A DNA stretch of 64,000 nt, from positions 6,183,456 through 6,247,455 of the forward strand of contig JAEVLN010000002.1 of assembly GCA_018350325.1 (NCBI GenBank). Direction: 5' to 3'. Below the pieces are notes generated by a model. That model saw only the letters and a program-made list of their open reading frames with translations. It was not told where the DNA came from and made no database searches. The DNA is from Globodera rostochiensis. Taxonomy: Eukaryota > Nematoda > Chromadorea > Rhabditida > Heteroderidae. Made by a program: the position numbers and the translations under genes. Below are positions 33,494 to 43,985 of this stretch, piece by piece (the stretch's first letter is position 1; the number at the start of each line of letters is the position of its first letter).

Positions 33494-34327
33494 GTGCCTA
33501 AGTTAGGCTCATCTTCAAGTATGTTTTTAGATGGAAAATGCTTTATAATAAGAATCTAATTCAAATTATGCTATCCAATTGCTTTTTGATAATAATATTA
33601 TTGTCTTTTGTTTTGTAAATTGTAACAAAACTTAACTCAATTGAAAATTTATTTTTGATTACCTTGCCTTTTATTTGTATAAATTTTGCAATCGTTTTTT
33701 ATAGCATATTTAAAGTTTATCATTTACCGCATTACGTTCAACGGATGAAAATGCACTCTTTACATTTCGATTTAATTAAACAAATAATTTTATAATGTTG
33801 TACAAAATTCAAATTACTGGAATATTAAATTTACTTATTATAATTTAAAAGAACATATTCTTTGTTTTGTATTTTTTAATAAGTTTAATTTTTAAAATAT
33901 TTTTTTATGATTTATTTTTTCTTAACTTGTCGTTGAACATTTTAGTTTCGTTTAATTATCATGTCAAAATCGTTTATAATGGATTTTACAAATTATAAAT
34001 TTGCTATTTTTTACATATTCAATTTGGCAAAAACTATAATGCCAGCTGTATTTTTTATTTTGTTTGCATTTAAATAATACAGTGGGTAACAAAAATATAG
34101 GGTCAAGCGTTTTTTTAGTGGTTTGAATACTCAGGCTGAACCGATCGAGCTGAAATTTTTACCACTGGTGACCTATACATAAATATTAAGATCTACGCAG
34201 GAAAATTGGAAAGTGTTGAAGAAAATTTTTTTTTAGAATTTTTTCTAGTTTTTTCCGAAAAACAGGGTGTAACAAAAATATAGGGTCAGATTTTGTAGAG
34301 ACTAGAACTTTTTTTATAGGCATTTGG

Positions 34328-34606
34328 CCACGTGCTAACAAGTTAAGAAAGCAAGAACAGGGTCAGATCGTTGCGTTAAACCGAGATGGACTCACCAAAA
34401 GAGAAATTGGACAAGGTTGAATCGTTTAAAGGATGTTACCTCAAATTTTCTCAAAATCCTGACTTCATAAATGTTGTAATCGAAGCCAACCCATTCTTTT
34501 AATGGATCCTGAGAACTATGGGAAGCGTAACAGTCCTGGTAAGCCAAAGAAACTGTGCGAGAGAACAAAGCGGCGGATGTTCGCGGATTTGAGCAACTCA
34601 AGCTAA
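34328..34606 (+). pseudogene. Tc1/Tc3-type transposase N-terminus (broken)
   Basis: The frame 34328-34420 reads PRANKLRKQEQGQIVALNRD and then GLTKREIGQ, the first helix-turn-helix (DNA-binding) unit of Tc-type transposases. After a TGA and shifts, 34526-34606 reads RNSPGKPKKLCERTKRRMFA and then DLSNSS, matching the GRPxKL...R linker and start of the second DNA-binding unit. The catalytic DDE domain is absent; the coding region stops at the palindromic insertion. Confidence 0.85.
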
Positions 34607-34614
34607 GGCTCATC

Positions 34615-35020
34615 TTGTGCGAAAATGGGGGTAAATTCGTAAAAAAAATCCCCGAGAACATTAAAATGTTTTGTGGGGGTAACGAGTATGCCGGCCTGAT
34701 AGGCAACAAAATTGCCTACAAAACCCAACAAACCGCTAAGCTCTGCGCCCTTTCTCCGAGGAGGCGCGTCTGGTTGAATTTCGTATGCTGAAAAAATGCC
34801 CATTTTCACGCGATTTACTGAAGGAAATGGAGATTTTTTCAAAATACGAAATTCAACAAGACGTCCCTCCTCGGAGAAGGGGCGCAGAGCTTAGCTGTTT
34901 GTTGGGTTTTGTAGACAATTTTGTTGGCTATCTGGCTGGTATACTCGTTTCCCCCACAAAACATTTTCATGCCCTCAGGGATTTTTCCCGTAAATTTACC
35001 CCGTTTTCAGTGCATTTTGG
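34615..35020. repeat. Near-perfect ~0.4-kb palindrome nested in the Tc-type element
   Basis: Sequence from about 34615 to 34805 is repeated in inverse orientation from about 34815 to 35020, with only a short centre near 34810. GCGCAGAGCTTAGC faces GCTAAGCTCTGCGC and GTGGGGGTAACGAG faces CTCGTTTCCCCCAC, among others. Arms differ at perhaps 10-15 percent of positions. Both arms are open outward, encoding related peptides (PPRRRGAELSCLLGFVDNFV on +, PPRRKGAELSGLLGFVGNFV on -). Confidence 0.9.
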
Positions 35021-35519
35021 GGTTTTCAGATCTCCATGAGGGAGGTGTCTGATCAAGTTGCTGCAATTATCTTTTTGATCAGTATCAAAAGTTGTGCTTA
35101 CATGAATTTTTTCGGAATTTTGAAATGCCTATAAAAAAAGTTCTAGTCTCTACAAAATCTGACCCTATATTTTTGTTACACCCTGTTTTTCGGAAAAAAC
35201 TAGAAAAAATTCTAAAAAAAAATTTTCTTCAACACTTTCCAATTTTCCTGCGTAGATCTTAATATTTATGTATAGGTCACCAGTGGTAAAAATTTCAGCT
35301 CGATCGGTTCAGCCTGAGTATTCAAACCACTAAAAAAACGCTTGACCCTATATTTTTGTTACCCACTGTAGATAAATATTAGCATCAAATACAAAAATAA
35401 TCATTTTGCTTATTTTTAAATATTTATCATGTGTGATTGATAAGGTATGTGTTTATTTGATCGAATCTTTCTTAGTTTTCGAAAAACGGTTGTATTTGCG
35501 TAGGAAGTTTGAAATTGAT

Positions 35520-35562
35520 CTAAAACAGGGTTCCGATTCGTTCTTGGATGCCAAGTAGTGTG
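35520..35562 (+). mobile_element. Fragment of hAT-like left end
   Basis: CAGGGTTCCGATTCG then TTCTTGGATGCCAAGTA matches the left end at 14047 (CAGGGCTGCGATACG, TACTTGGATGCCAAGTA). The similarity stops after about 40 bases. It is a truncated copy. Confidence 0.6.
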
Positions 35563-35819
35563 GAAATAGTAATCAGCCGAAGGTTTTGGATTTTGACAAA
35601 GGACCTCACGATGTGGCATTGCAATCATTTTATCAAATAAACCTTTCCGAAAGCCCTATGAACGACTATCAGACACATTGATTTTGAAAAAATTACCTCA
35701 AAAAATGTTCTAGTTCGCCGTTTTCTTTTTGAAATTAAAAAAATATGCTTTTTTACACTTACAATTTAAATTCTTAAATTTTTTTTGGGCATTTTGAACT
35801 CTATAATGTGGAAAAATGA

Positions 35820-35966
35820 TGGACGAATTCACCTAACTTTGCAGCAAAAGATGGATGAATGAGTAAATGACGCACGGCATCACACTTAATTGATTGGCGT
35901 AGAGAGCGCAGACCCATAAGCGCATCAGAGAAAGAAGAAAAAAGAGTGGCATAGAGAGAAGCAGAG

Positions 35967-36001
<35 letters not shown>

Positions 36002-36015
36002 GGGGGGGGGGGGTT
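35820..36015. repeat. Repeat shared with 51.8-51.95 kb, ending in (TC)n and poly-G
   Basis: GGCGTAGAGAGCGCAGAC at 35897-35914 is repeated near 51895-51912. A (TC)n tract (about 35970-35999) and a run of about 14 G (36000-36013) follow. Opposite-strand frames of both copies contain LRSLRQ, but the rest differs. It is a dispersed repeat with simple-sequence expansion. Confidence 0.75.
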
Positions 36016-37481
36016 GACCACGCCAACCGCAGATCTTACATTCAATGATACCTACAGATTTGTAGCATTCGATGGCAATTAAAACAGAGATCGTATCTGT
36101 TCTTTTTTTAAAGATTTGCACTGTTTTTGAGAGTCGAAATCTTTAAAAAAATAAAATGTACTTTTTTTAAAGATTTGTACTTTATTTGAGGTACCAGTCT
36201 TTTTTTGTCTTTTAGTTGAGATTTCTGGAGCTCCGAAGAATTTTTGTTTTTTGAAAAATTGTCGGTGGAATTAAAAAACACAAATTTTATGCGAAAAAAT
36301 AAAGATTTACTATATTTTGGCCATTTTTTAAAGTCTACTGTTGTTTGGCCCTAAATCTATATTTGTTTCCAATGTACTTTTATGAAAAATTTTCGATACG
36401 AACAACTGAATTAAACCCCTTGAAATTTGATTGTTTATGAAAAAGAGGATTTTCAATAATTTCCAAATAAATAAAAGCAGTAACGGCACAATGTCAATTA
36501 CACATCCAATACTATCTTTTTCTGATTGTCGCCGTCCGTAACCCTTCCGAACACCCTCCCAATTGCTGGACGCAAAATCCTTGCCAGGAAATCATGCGCA
36601 ATTCGTCAAGAATGATGAGAAGGGAAAAAGTAGGGTGTAATCCTTGAAATAAACAAAATGATAAAAAAAAAAGTTGTTCTCTTTAAATTAAATCTGATTC
36701 TAAACAAAAAAAAATGCAATAAATCAGGGAATGTACGCCGCAAAAGCGTAGCTCACACGCACTTGGCTAAGCTTTTTAAAATTATTACTCTGTTACTGCG
36801 CGTTCTTAATTTGATGCAATTTTGAAAATTATTTTTGACATATTGCCGTGTCTCTGATTGTATATTTAAACAAAATTTTAAATTTGTCAATCTAATTAAA
36901 AATGGTCCATCGGCAAATGTTTTTAGGAGTATATTTTTCGTCTTTATTGCATTTCAAAAATACGGGCCTAATCTAATTTTTCGACACTATCTAAAATATA
37001 AAAAGATTCGGCGTATGTGTGCGAACAAGATGTTTTTTTTGGTTAGCGTCATTTTTTAAAATCTATTTTTGTTATTAATTTAATCAATCTGCCTTGGTTA
37101 AAGTTTTAGGCATTTTATTTAATAAGACCACACTGCTCTCCTTGTTTATCTTTTTATTTTTGTAATCTGTAATTTTCAAATGTTTATAATGAATTTCTGC
37201 GTTCGTTCATAAAACTGTAAATTTAACTCAATTGTATTTAGCAATTATAAAATTCAAATTAATTTGTTTTTCGAGATATATCAGTATAATTTAATGAATT
37301 CTTATTATTTCAGTTGTGTTATTATGCTTCAGCATTATTAAACGTCCATCTTTTTGATTTAATTTTTAACCTTGTTGATACTTTGCCGTAGCATTAAATA
37401 ATGAGGTAATTACTGTAGCAATGCATTTATAATTTCTTATAATAAAATATTGGATTTTTATTGAAACCAATTTTTTATTTA

Positions 37482-37562
37482 CTAGTTTTTATTTACATCG
37501 ACCACGGGATCCCGAAGAATTGACCTCGGAATTGGTTCCAGCGGGATGATACGCGGTCCGTT
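37482..37562 (-). CDS. Hypothetical exon, 26 codons
   Basis: The - strand frame reads NGPRIIPLEPIPRSILRDPV and then VDVNKN before TAG, on a GC-rich islet. A second islet 40-70 bases upstream on the same strand (37604-37636) reads MAVPIPEPLC. Both are Pro-rich and may belong to one gene. No family is recognised. Confidence 0.3.
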   Translation of the reverse strand, partial: NGPRIIPLEPIPRSILRDPVVDVNKN

Positions 37563-37762
37563 GTTTAAAATTTTTTATTTAAAAATGCTGAGCAATATTT
37601 TAACTAGCACAGAGGCTCTGGAATCGGCACGGCCATCAACGGACAAATATTATCCGATAATTTTAATGAACCTAAGTTTTATTTAATTAGATATTTTGTT
37701 AAGAATATAAAAATTATTATTTTTTTTTAAAGTATCAATCTTATAATTCTTTTGTTTAATAA

Positions 37763-37909
37763 TTAGAATTTTGTATTTTCGTTAAATGATTTACGCAAGC
37801 GCATCCGCTCTGAATCACTGCGCTTTATTGCGAGGCCGTTGAATCTGTTATTTTTGACGTTATTAAATCTGATGTTGCTGATTGAATTTTTCAAATTTTT
37901 ATTTGTATG
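37763..37909 (-). CDS. Hypothetical terminal exon, 48 codons
   Basis: Right after ATTTTTCTTAG, a strong splice acceptor, the - strand frame reads HTNKNLKNSISNIRFNNVKN, then RFNGLAIKRSDSERMRLRKS and FNENTKF before TAA. It is basic and polar. The polypyrimidine acceptor and uninterrupted frame make this one of the better exon candidates. No family is recognised. Confidence 0.45.
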   Translation of the reverse strand, partial: HTNKNLKNSISNIRFNNVKNNRFNGLAIKRSDSERMRLRKSFNENTKF

Positions 37910-37999
37910 CTAAGAAAAATAAATTTTGATTTTTTAATTTATAACTATTCCTAAGCCATACCATTTAAATAAAAGTGTTTTCTAAACGCAGCCACGAAC

Positions 38000-39950
38000 A
38001 TCATATCATAAGTAGTGTTGAAGTGTGTTGTTAATATATTTTTTAATGTTAAATGGCTCAAAAATTAAAAAAGTTTCAAATAAAATACAAAAAACTATTA
38101 TTGATTTAACAATAATTGAATAAACATTTTACTCAACCGATGTACGAGTTACATGAAAATGTAAAGAAATCAAATTTAAAAGATATACAAAATAAAAAAA
38201 TTCAAACATAAAAACTCATGACTTTAAGCTTTTGCAAAAGGAAATTATTCAATGTAAGCAAGAAAACTTAAAATTAATTAAGAATTTATGAACTTTTTAA
38301 TAATTTATGCTAGGTACGCTTAGACTCACAAATTAGGCTGATGAAAGTAAACATACGATAAATATTAACGCCAGGTTTACTCCCAAACGGAAACATGCAT
38401 TGATACAAACCACATGCGACTCAGAGCTAAAGAATAAAAATCATGATCTACACCTAAAGAACTAATTTTGAATGAAAGTTATTACTTAACAATTAATTAT
38501 TTTTAGTTTAAAATAATAAATAAAGCCCCTTTAAGATTTAGGTGAATAAAAAGCATATTTAAATTTTATTCCTGACGGCGCTTAAATCTTAAATCGGAAA
38601 CCATAAATAACAAGTTTTATAATTTAAAAAGCAACATAATGTGGGTTTACAATTTTTAAAAAGGTCAAATAAAATTGAACATACAAAAATGTAAAATTAA
38701 ACCAATTCTATCTTTAATTTAATGATAGAATTGTCACGAACAGCGCAAAAACGCTCTAATAAAAAACTTTTAAAATCCTAACCAAAAAATAAAAGCTTAA
38801 AAAATTTAGTAAAAAAAACAATAAAAAATGAGTGAGAGAAGAAGTGACAAAAGCCCTTGCAAAAATGTTAGCAAACAAAAACAATAAAAATAAAGCGTAT
38901 AAAAGCAATTATGCCCGCCTTCGCACAAATCCTATAAAAATTTGCTTATCCAAAAAAACTATTAAATAAATAATAGGAAAAGAAAACTATTACAAATAAG
39001 AAGAACAAAAAAATAATGGGTAAAAATATACGATTTGTGCAAAAACAATAAAGTTTGGCCAAAATGGCCAAAACGATTATCAATAGGCCACCCAACAACA
39101 AACTGCCCAGAAAGTCGGTCATCTGTCCATCAGCACAGACAATTCATCTCACGTCAGAAAAGTGAGAAATCGCATTTTCCGAAACAAAAGCCCGGACGGG
39201 AACTCCCAGCGAAAAGCGTGCTACATCAACGAATTCTTTTACTTTTTTTTGCAAAAAATAAACCACAAGGAAGTATTGGCGAATTGAAAAGTTGGGAAAT
39301 TCAAGGCCGATTGCAAAGAAATAAAAGTTCAAAAATGGAATTCCTTGTATAATTCGAAAATTAAATCTTACATTAAAAATTGTGTGTCTTAATTCTGCTA
39401 TTTTTGAATAAATCTTGAATAAAGGATCTAAAAAGATCAGAATTACATCATAAATTATACTGAAAGTTTAAAATAAAACTTTAAAAAATAGAAGCCGGAG
39501 TATACGATTACGCTCGTAATAACATAAAGAAATGTTCTATTAACAGTTTAATTCTTAACGATACCGAACTAGGAAACATTCAAAAATTTAAATATCTGAG
39601 AGGCCTCTTCATGAGGAACCATTTCGAATGATTGAAGCCTATCCATTCACTAATCAAAACTATCCTATCATCATTGAATGTTGAAAAAGCGTTATGAAAA
39701 TAGTGGCATTCTAAGAGAAATGTTGGAAGAGTCTCGATAACACCAACAAGAATTTAAATCTTTAAATCTATCATTAAATATACTGGCGGACATATATTTT
39801 AAATACTAGACACCATTAAATAATTGACAAATTGATATGTTTGATAATGATAAATAAAACTAAAATATATTACTTAAATTAACACAGTTTATGTAAAAGC
39901 ACAAAGACAGGAAAATTTCAAAAATAATTAAGTACAACTAAAATTAACAA
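38000..39950. other. A-rich compositional block 3
   Basis: The bias flips to A-rich near 38000 and back near 39950, matching the + strand LINE-like relic at 38832-39845. The section 38050-38800 shows only AT-rich sequence. Confidence 0.55.
38832..39845 (+). pseudogene. LINE-like (non-LTR retrotransposon) relic
   Basis: Three + strand pieces lie in order. 38832-38969 reads VREEVTKALAKMLANKNNKN then KAYKSNYARL, like the charged linker before the RT domain. About 39020-39355 is an open frame of 105 or more codons, basic and Ser-rich (SIGHPTTNCPESRSSVHQHR). 39491-39630 reads SLILNDTELGNIQKFKYLRG, the LNxxxLxxVxxFKYLG motif of non-LTR reverse transcriptases, followed in the same frame by WHSKRNVGRV and IFKSIIKY after stops. 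Reverse transcriptase copies element RNA into DNA; here the catalytic core is missing and the copy is dead. Confidence 0.55.
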
Positions 39951-40131
39951 ATTTTATTGCTTTGGTAATAATTGAATGCCGCTTGCTTTCGTGTCAATCT
40001 AAAAAAATGATCATTTTGCTATTAAAACGAGTCATTTTCGCCTTAAACAAAATTTATACACTTATTAGCTAACCATTCTTATATTATATTAATTGATGTA
40101 CTTCTAAGTTAACAATGTATTTTATTTCTGT

Positions 40132-40177
40132 GAAGATCCACGGTGAATGCACCTCTCATGTCGTCTAGATAGACTTT
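40132..40177. other. 46-bp block identical to 29201-29246
   Basis: Here the block lies in a - strand frame reading KLKPLRKEVRAIKVYLDDMR then GAFTVDLHRNKIHC, and in a competing frame TAQRGTSNQSLSRRHERCIH. Identity over 46 bases contrasts with the divergence around it. Confidence 0.85.
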
Positions 40178-40312
40178 GATTGCTCGTACCTCTTTGCGCA
40201 GTGGCTTCAGCTTTTAAGATTTTCGAGACGATGACTTTTAAAAGATAAAATATTTTTGTTCGTTTTTTGGTTTGAAACCTTGTTTATTTTAATTGTAACT
40301 TATTTTATTTAT

Positions 40313-40420
40313 TTAAATTGGAACATTTTTCATTATCTTAATATATTTTTTTGTTATACCGATCAAATTTAGAAAATAATCATTGTTTCTTCTTTGCTTG
40401 AGACTGAATTTATATTTAAG
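40313..40420 (-). CDS. Ankyrin-family terminal-exon paralogue, no ankyrin repeat (35 codons)
   Basis: The - strand frame reads LKYKFSLKQRRNNDYFLNLI then GITKKYIKIMKNVPI before TAA. The start matches the 26.7, 29.4 and 30.4 kb exons and GITKKYIK matches the segment before the ankyrin repeat. The exon diverges where the repeat would begin. Confidence 0.5.
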   Translation of the reverse strand, partial: LKYKFSLKQRRNNDYFLNLIGITKKYIKIMKNVPI

Positions 40421-42244
40421 TTTATAATTAAGTACAAATTAATCTTAATTGTTTTTATAAAACAGTTTTCATTTAGTTCTTTTTTATTGTGTGTTTTTTA
40501 CTTTCTTTTAGTTTGATTGTGTAACTATTTATAGCCGAAGTATCATACGCGTTTTTTTTGAAAAAGTCCATTTCTCTTTTATTTATTGCAATTTAAATTT
40601 TTGTCAAGTTACCCATTCTGCATCAGTGTGCATATACAACCAGGGAAAAACATGTTATTGTGCTTAAATTTTATTTGTTTTTTCAAAATTGTTATCATTT
40701 TTTAATACCTCAAAGTATATTATTATGTAATTGTCATTAATAAAAAATTTTTTATATTTATTTGTTATTTTAAATAATTTTCACAATTCTTAAATTTTTA
40801 CAATTTATTTTATTTTAAAAACAAACTTAAGAATCTTATAGTTGGCAATATTTCAGGTCTTACAGCAATGCCAAAAGGTTTGCATTGCAGCCCGATCTTT
40901 TAAGCATTTTCTCGTCGGCCATTATAAAGCTTAAAGTTAAAATTTGTAATAAATTTTAGTATTTTTGGAAAATAAAATGGGCATGGAATATTTTAATCTA
41001 TCTGTACTCAGATGTATTGGAAAGCACTCCTTTATCCTTCTAATTTATTGATAGAAATTGTTGAGTATATTTTGGGTTAATAAGTTAGTTGCACGGCAGC
41101 CTTCGCTGATCAATCCTATTTCAGTCCCAACCGTGATATTGGTTACATTAGGCAGTTGACAAATTTGGTTTACTTATTTAATAAACATTATTTTAAAAAT
41201 ATTGAGTTGCATTTAGTTGGAAAAATTATTCGCGGTATTATTTCAATTATTTTATTTCATATATTTATAGGATAAAATTCTAAGTGCAGACAAAATTAGT
41301 TTTATGTTTATTCGTTTAACTAAGCCTGATAAGTAATGATTATAAAAAATAGTATTTTTTTGCTGTTTAAGCGTGTATTAGCTGATATTTAAAACGAGGA
41401 TAAAAAATATTTTATTTAAAATATCAAATTTTATCGAGCCCAATAACCATTTAAGCCTTGATTATTTAATTAAGATTTTATAATAGGTACCATTCCGATC
41501 AATGTTTTTTCAAAGTTAGATGCTTTGAAAAATGTTTAGGCTAGACAAAACTTCAAAGTTAGATTTGCAAAAAAAAAGTTAAATGTTTTAAAATAGTTAT
41601 AAATAATGAGTTTTAATCTTTTATTTCAAAACCAAATTTTGCGGGTTATTTGATTCTCCAAAAGAATTATAGAGCCCAGCCTCAAAGCTGCATATTCGAA
41701 GAGGGAAAACCAAAGAGTTGTTATGGTAAGAAATGTTAGCAATTAATTTTTACACTTTCTTACAATTAACGCATATCTAACCAACTTATAATATAAATAT
41801 TTTTGATTGAAAAAAAAAATTTAATACAAAATTTATTCATACTTGAATCGTTTTCATAAAGAAAAACTCAGTGCGTAGTAAAAGTTAATTCTATATTACA
41901 AATAACCAAAAACCTTCTTTTAATTTGGATTAAATTTAGAACTTGAATATGTTTTTATTCGGATAATATTTAATTTTTTTAGTTTACGTTTGCTGATTAT
42001 ATTACGTTTAAATTTAAAATTCTTTGTTATACAATTATTTTTTAGGTATACATCTGTGGACTATTTGTATTTTGCTGTTTTGCAGGTTCTTTTATCGATT
42101 TAAGTAGATTTTTGTTTTTTAGGTTATAAGTGAACACCGATTTGTCAGGATTTAATTTAATTTGATGACGAAACAGAGTTTGTAGAGATTATTTATTTGT
42201 TAGTTTATTAACGACAAAAAGTTGTGACTATTAAACAATAGAAT

Positions 42245-42505
42245 TCATTTTTTACCGATTTTGCATATTATTCTTTTTTTCGTTCCCTTTTGTGGGTTTT
42301 CTTGCAGCCTTTTCCCTTTCAACTCTGCTGATTTGACTTCGGCTTTAGCCAATCTGAGCGCATCTATTGGCTTATTCGTTTTGTTCTCTCCTTTCTTTTG
42401 CTTTTAAGCGCCGAGTGACACTTCTTCCTTTTTGATTTGGCCCGCATACCGGAACTTTTCCCTAAAACTTCCCGAGGCTGCATCTTTAATTAACGTCAAC
42501 AAGAG
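42245..42505 (-). pseudogene. Coding segment with one in-frame TAA, 85 sense codons
   Basis: One - strand frame reads LLLTLIKDAASGSFREKFRY then AGQIKKEEVSLGA, a TAA (42404-42406), and continues KQKKGENKTNKPIDALRLAK then AEVKSAELKGKRLQENPQKG to TGA. The second half is strongly helical and charged. The same islet has a shifted ATG frame (MQPREVLGKSSGMRAKSKRK...). Most simply it is a pseudogene or exon pair with one nonsense codon. No family is recognised. Confidence 0.45.
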
Positions 42506-43779
42506 TTAGACTATAATTTTAAACATATTAATTTATTTCTTTTTTCAATTTTTGATATTATTCGTTTTTGTGCTCATGTTTTAAATTTTATTTAGTAATT
42601 ATCAACTTTGAAATTATTCATAATTTTATTTAGGACGAACCTATTTTAGCTTTTAAAAAATGTTCAAAGGTTAGCCGAGTATTTTAATTTAAAAAGAAGT
42701 TTATTTAGATATATATTTGCTTTTCTATTTTCTATAATATTAATTTGTTCATTTAGATATAACTTCAAAAGATATGCATAATAAAATAAAGTATTAAATT
42801 TCAAATTGATAGTAATAATATAATTATTTTTTTTTGAATAAATATACTAATTAAATAAATTTCAAAATGATGTTATAATATTGTAATATTTAAATATACT
42901 TTAATTTTTTCTTTCAAAAATAAGATTTCGTCCGGGACGATCTCCAGTGTACATGCTTCTTTCTGAACTTTGTCGAGTTGAACCTCGAAGTTTCTGCTAT
43001 ATGTCTTTATCGCAAACTCTAATACATAATCGTACAACTCAACTTTTTCACCTTTATTTACCGGGCACAACTGGCATTATTTCAATTTATTAAAAATGTA
43101 TAATTTACTTTTGGCAAAATTTTTGTTCGTAAAATTGGAGTTATTATTTTATTGTGTTTTCTTAAATCTCTATATAAATATTTAAATATCGCACTCGTCT
43201 TTTTTGCATGTTGGCAAAATTTTGTTTGTAATTTAGGAGTTTATTTCATTGTGTTTTTTTAAATCTATAAATATTTAATAATATTAATATTTTTTGTAAT
43301 TTTGATTAAATAAGTTTTTGAATTTCTCATTTGTAATGCATCGATTTAAAACTAGCAATTGTTTAAACGGGTGGATATTATAATTTAGCTGTTTTAATAA
43401 AAACAATTAATTTATATAAATTATTAGTTTGTGTTTTTAGTGCATTTATTAAAAAAAGTTTTCCATCGTTAAACGAGTATAATTTTTCAAAATAATAATT
43501 ATAATTAAAATAAAAGAACTTTTTATTTTTTATATATTTTATTTTTTATGGAGACTTTTTTATCAATGTTTATTAGACGAATACATATAAAAATGAAAGC
43601 TTTATTAATTAATTGTTTAATTTAAAATTTTATATCAAGCAATTTTGATTTGTATTTATAAAGTTGATTAAAAAAATTAACTGTGGTTAATTCAACAATT
43701 CATTAGTGGCGACCCCTTCTTTTACATTGCTTTCCTCAAAACGGTTGACGCCTCCTCTGCACCGAGCAAAGGCGAAAAA

Positions 43780-43985
43780 GTGCTCAGAAAAACTAGAATG
43801 ATTACCACTTTTTACGGATTTCCGGACTTTTTACGGTCTGGCATGCCGGTTTTCGGATTCGGGACATTATTTGGGAGCCGGAATTCCGAATGCCTGATTT
43901 TGGACTTTTTTTAGCATTTGGTTACTTCCCTGATCTGCATCGTGTCTTAAAACCGAGGACCCGAATCCTGCCTTTTTCTTGACCC
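43780..43985. repeat. GC-richer patch with CGGA/TCCG words
   Basis: Repeated short words (TTTTTACGGATTTCCGGAC, TTTTACGGTCTGGCATGCCG, GGAGCCGGAATTCCGAATGC) mark a patch distinct from its flanks. It resembles the terminal part of a MITE but has no recognisable inverted ends. No gene frame. Confidence 0.4.

Larger units (their letters stand above)
34080..35368 (+). mobile_element. Tc1/Tc3-type (mariner superfamily) element, 1289 bp
   Basis: It begins CAGTGGGTAACAAAAATATA and ends with the reverse complement, flanked on both sides by TA, the target site of this superfamily. The two terminal inverted repeats (34080-34325 and 35123-35368) are each 246 bp and nearly identical. Each carries a second internal GTAACAAAAATATAGGGTC motif. 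Only the first part of a transposase remains, broken and followed by a nested palindrome, so the element is non-autonomous. Confidence 0.95.
25700..38000. other. T-rich compositional block 2
   Basis: The bias switches to T-rich within a few hundred bases of 25700. The block holds the ankyrin duplications B and C on the - strand, - strand exons near 29.75, 31.0, 33.45, 37.5 and 37.8 kb, the Tc-type element, and repeats. About 27480-28500, 32700-33400, 33600-34070 and 36650-37480 show nothing I can support. Confidence 0.55.

Noticed and set aside
39680..42505. Possible ciliate-type genetic code (TAA/TAG read as Gln)
   Set aside because: Several frames run far if only TGA is a stop. However, the intact ankyrin exon (26495-26712) and the 29252-29394 exon use only CAA/CAG for seven Gln codons and end at TAG or TAA, and decayed frames elsewhere also contain TGA. 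The standard code plus pseudogenes explains the data.
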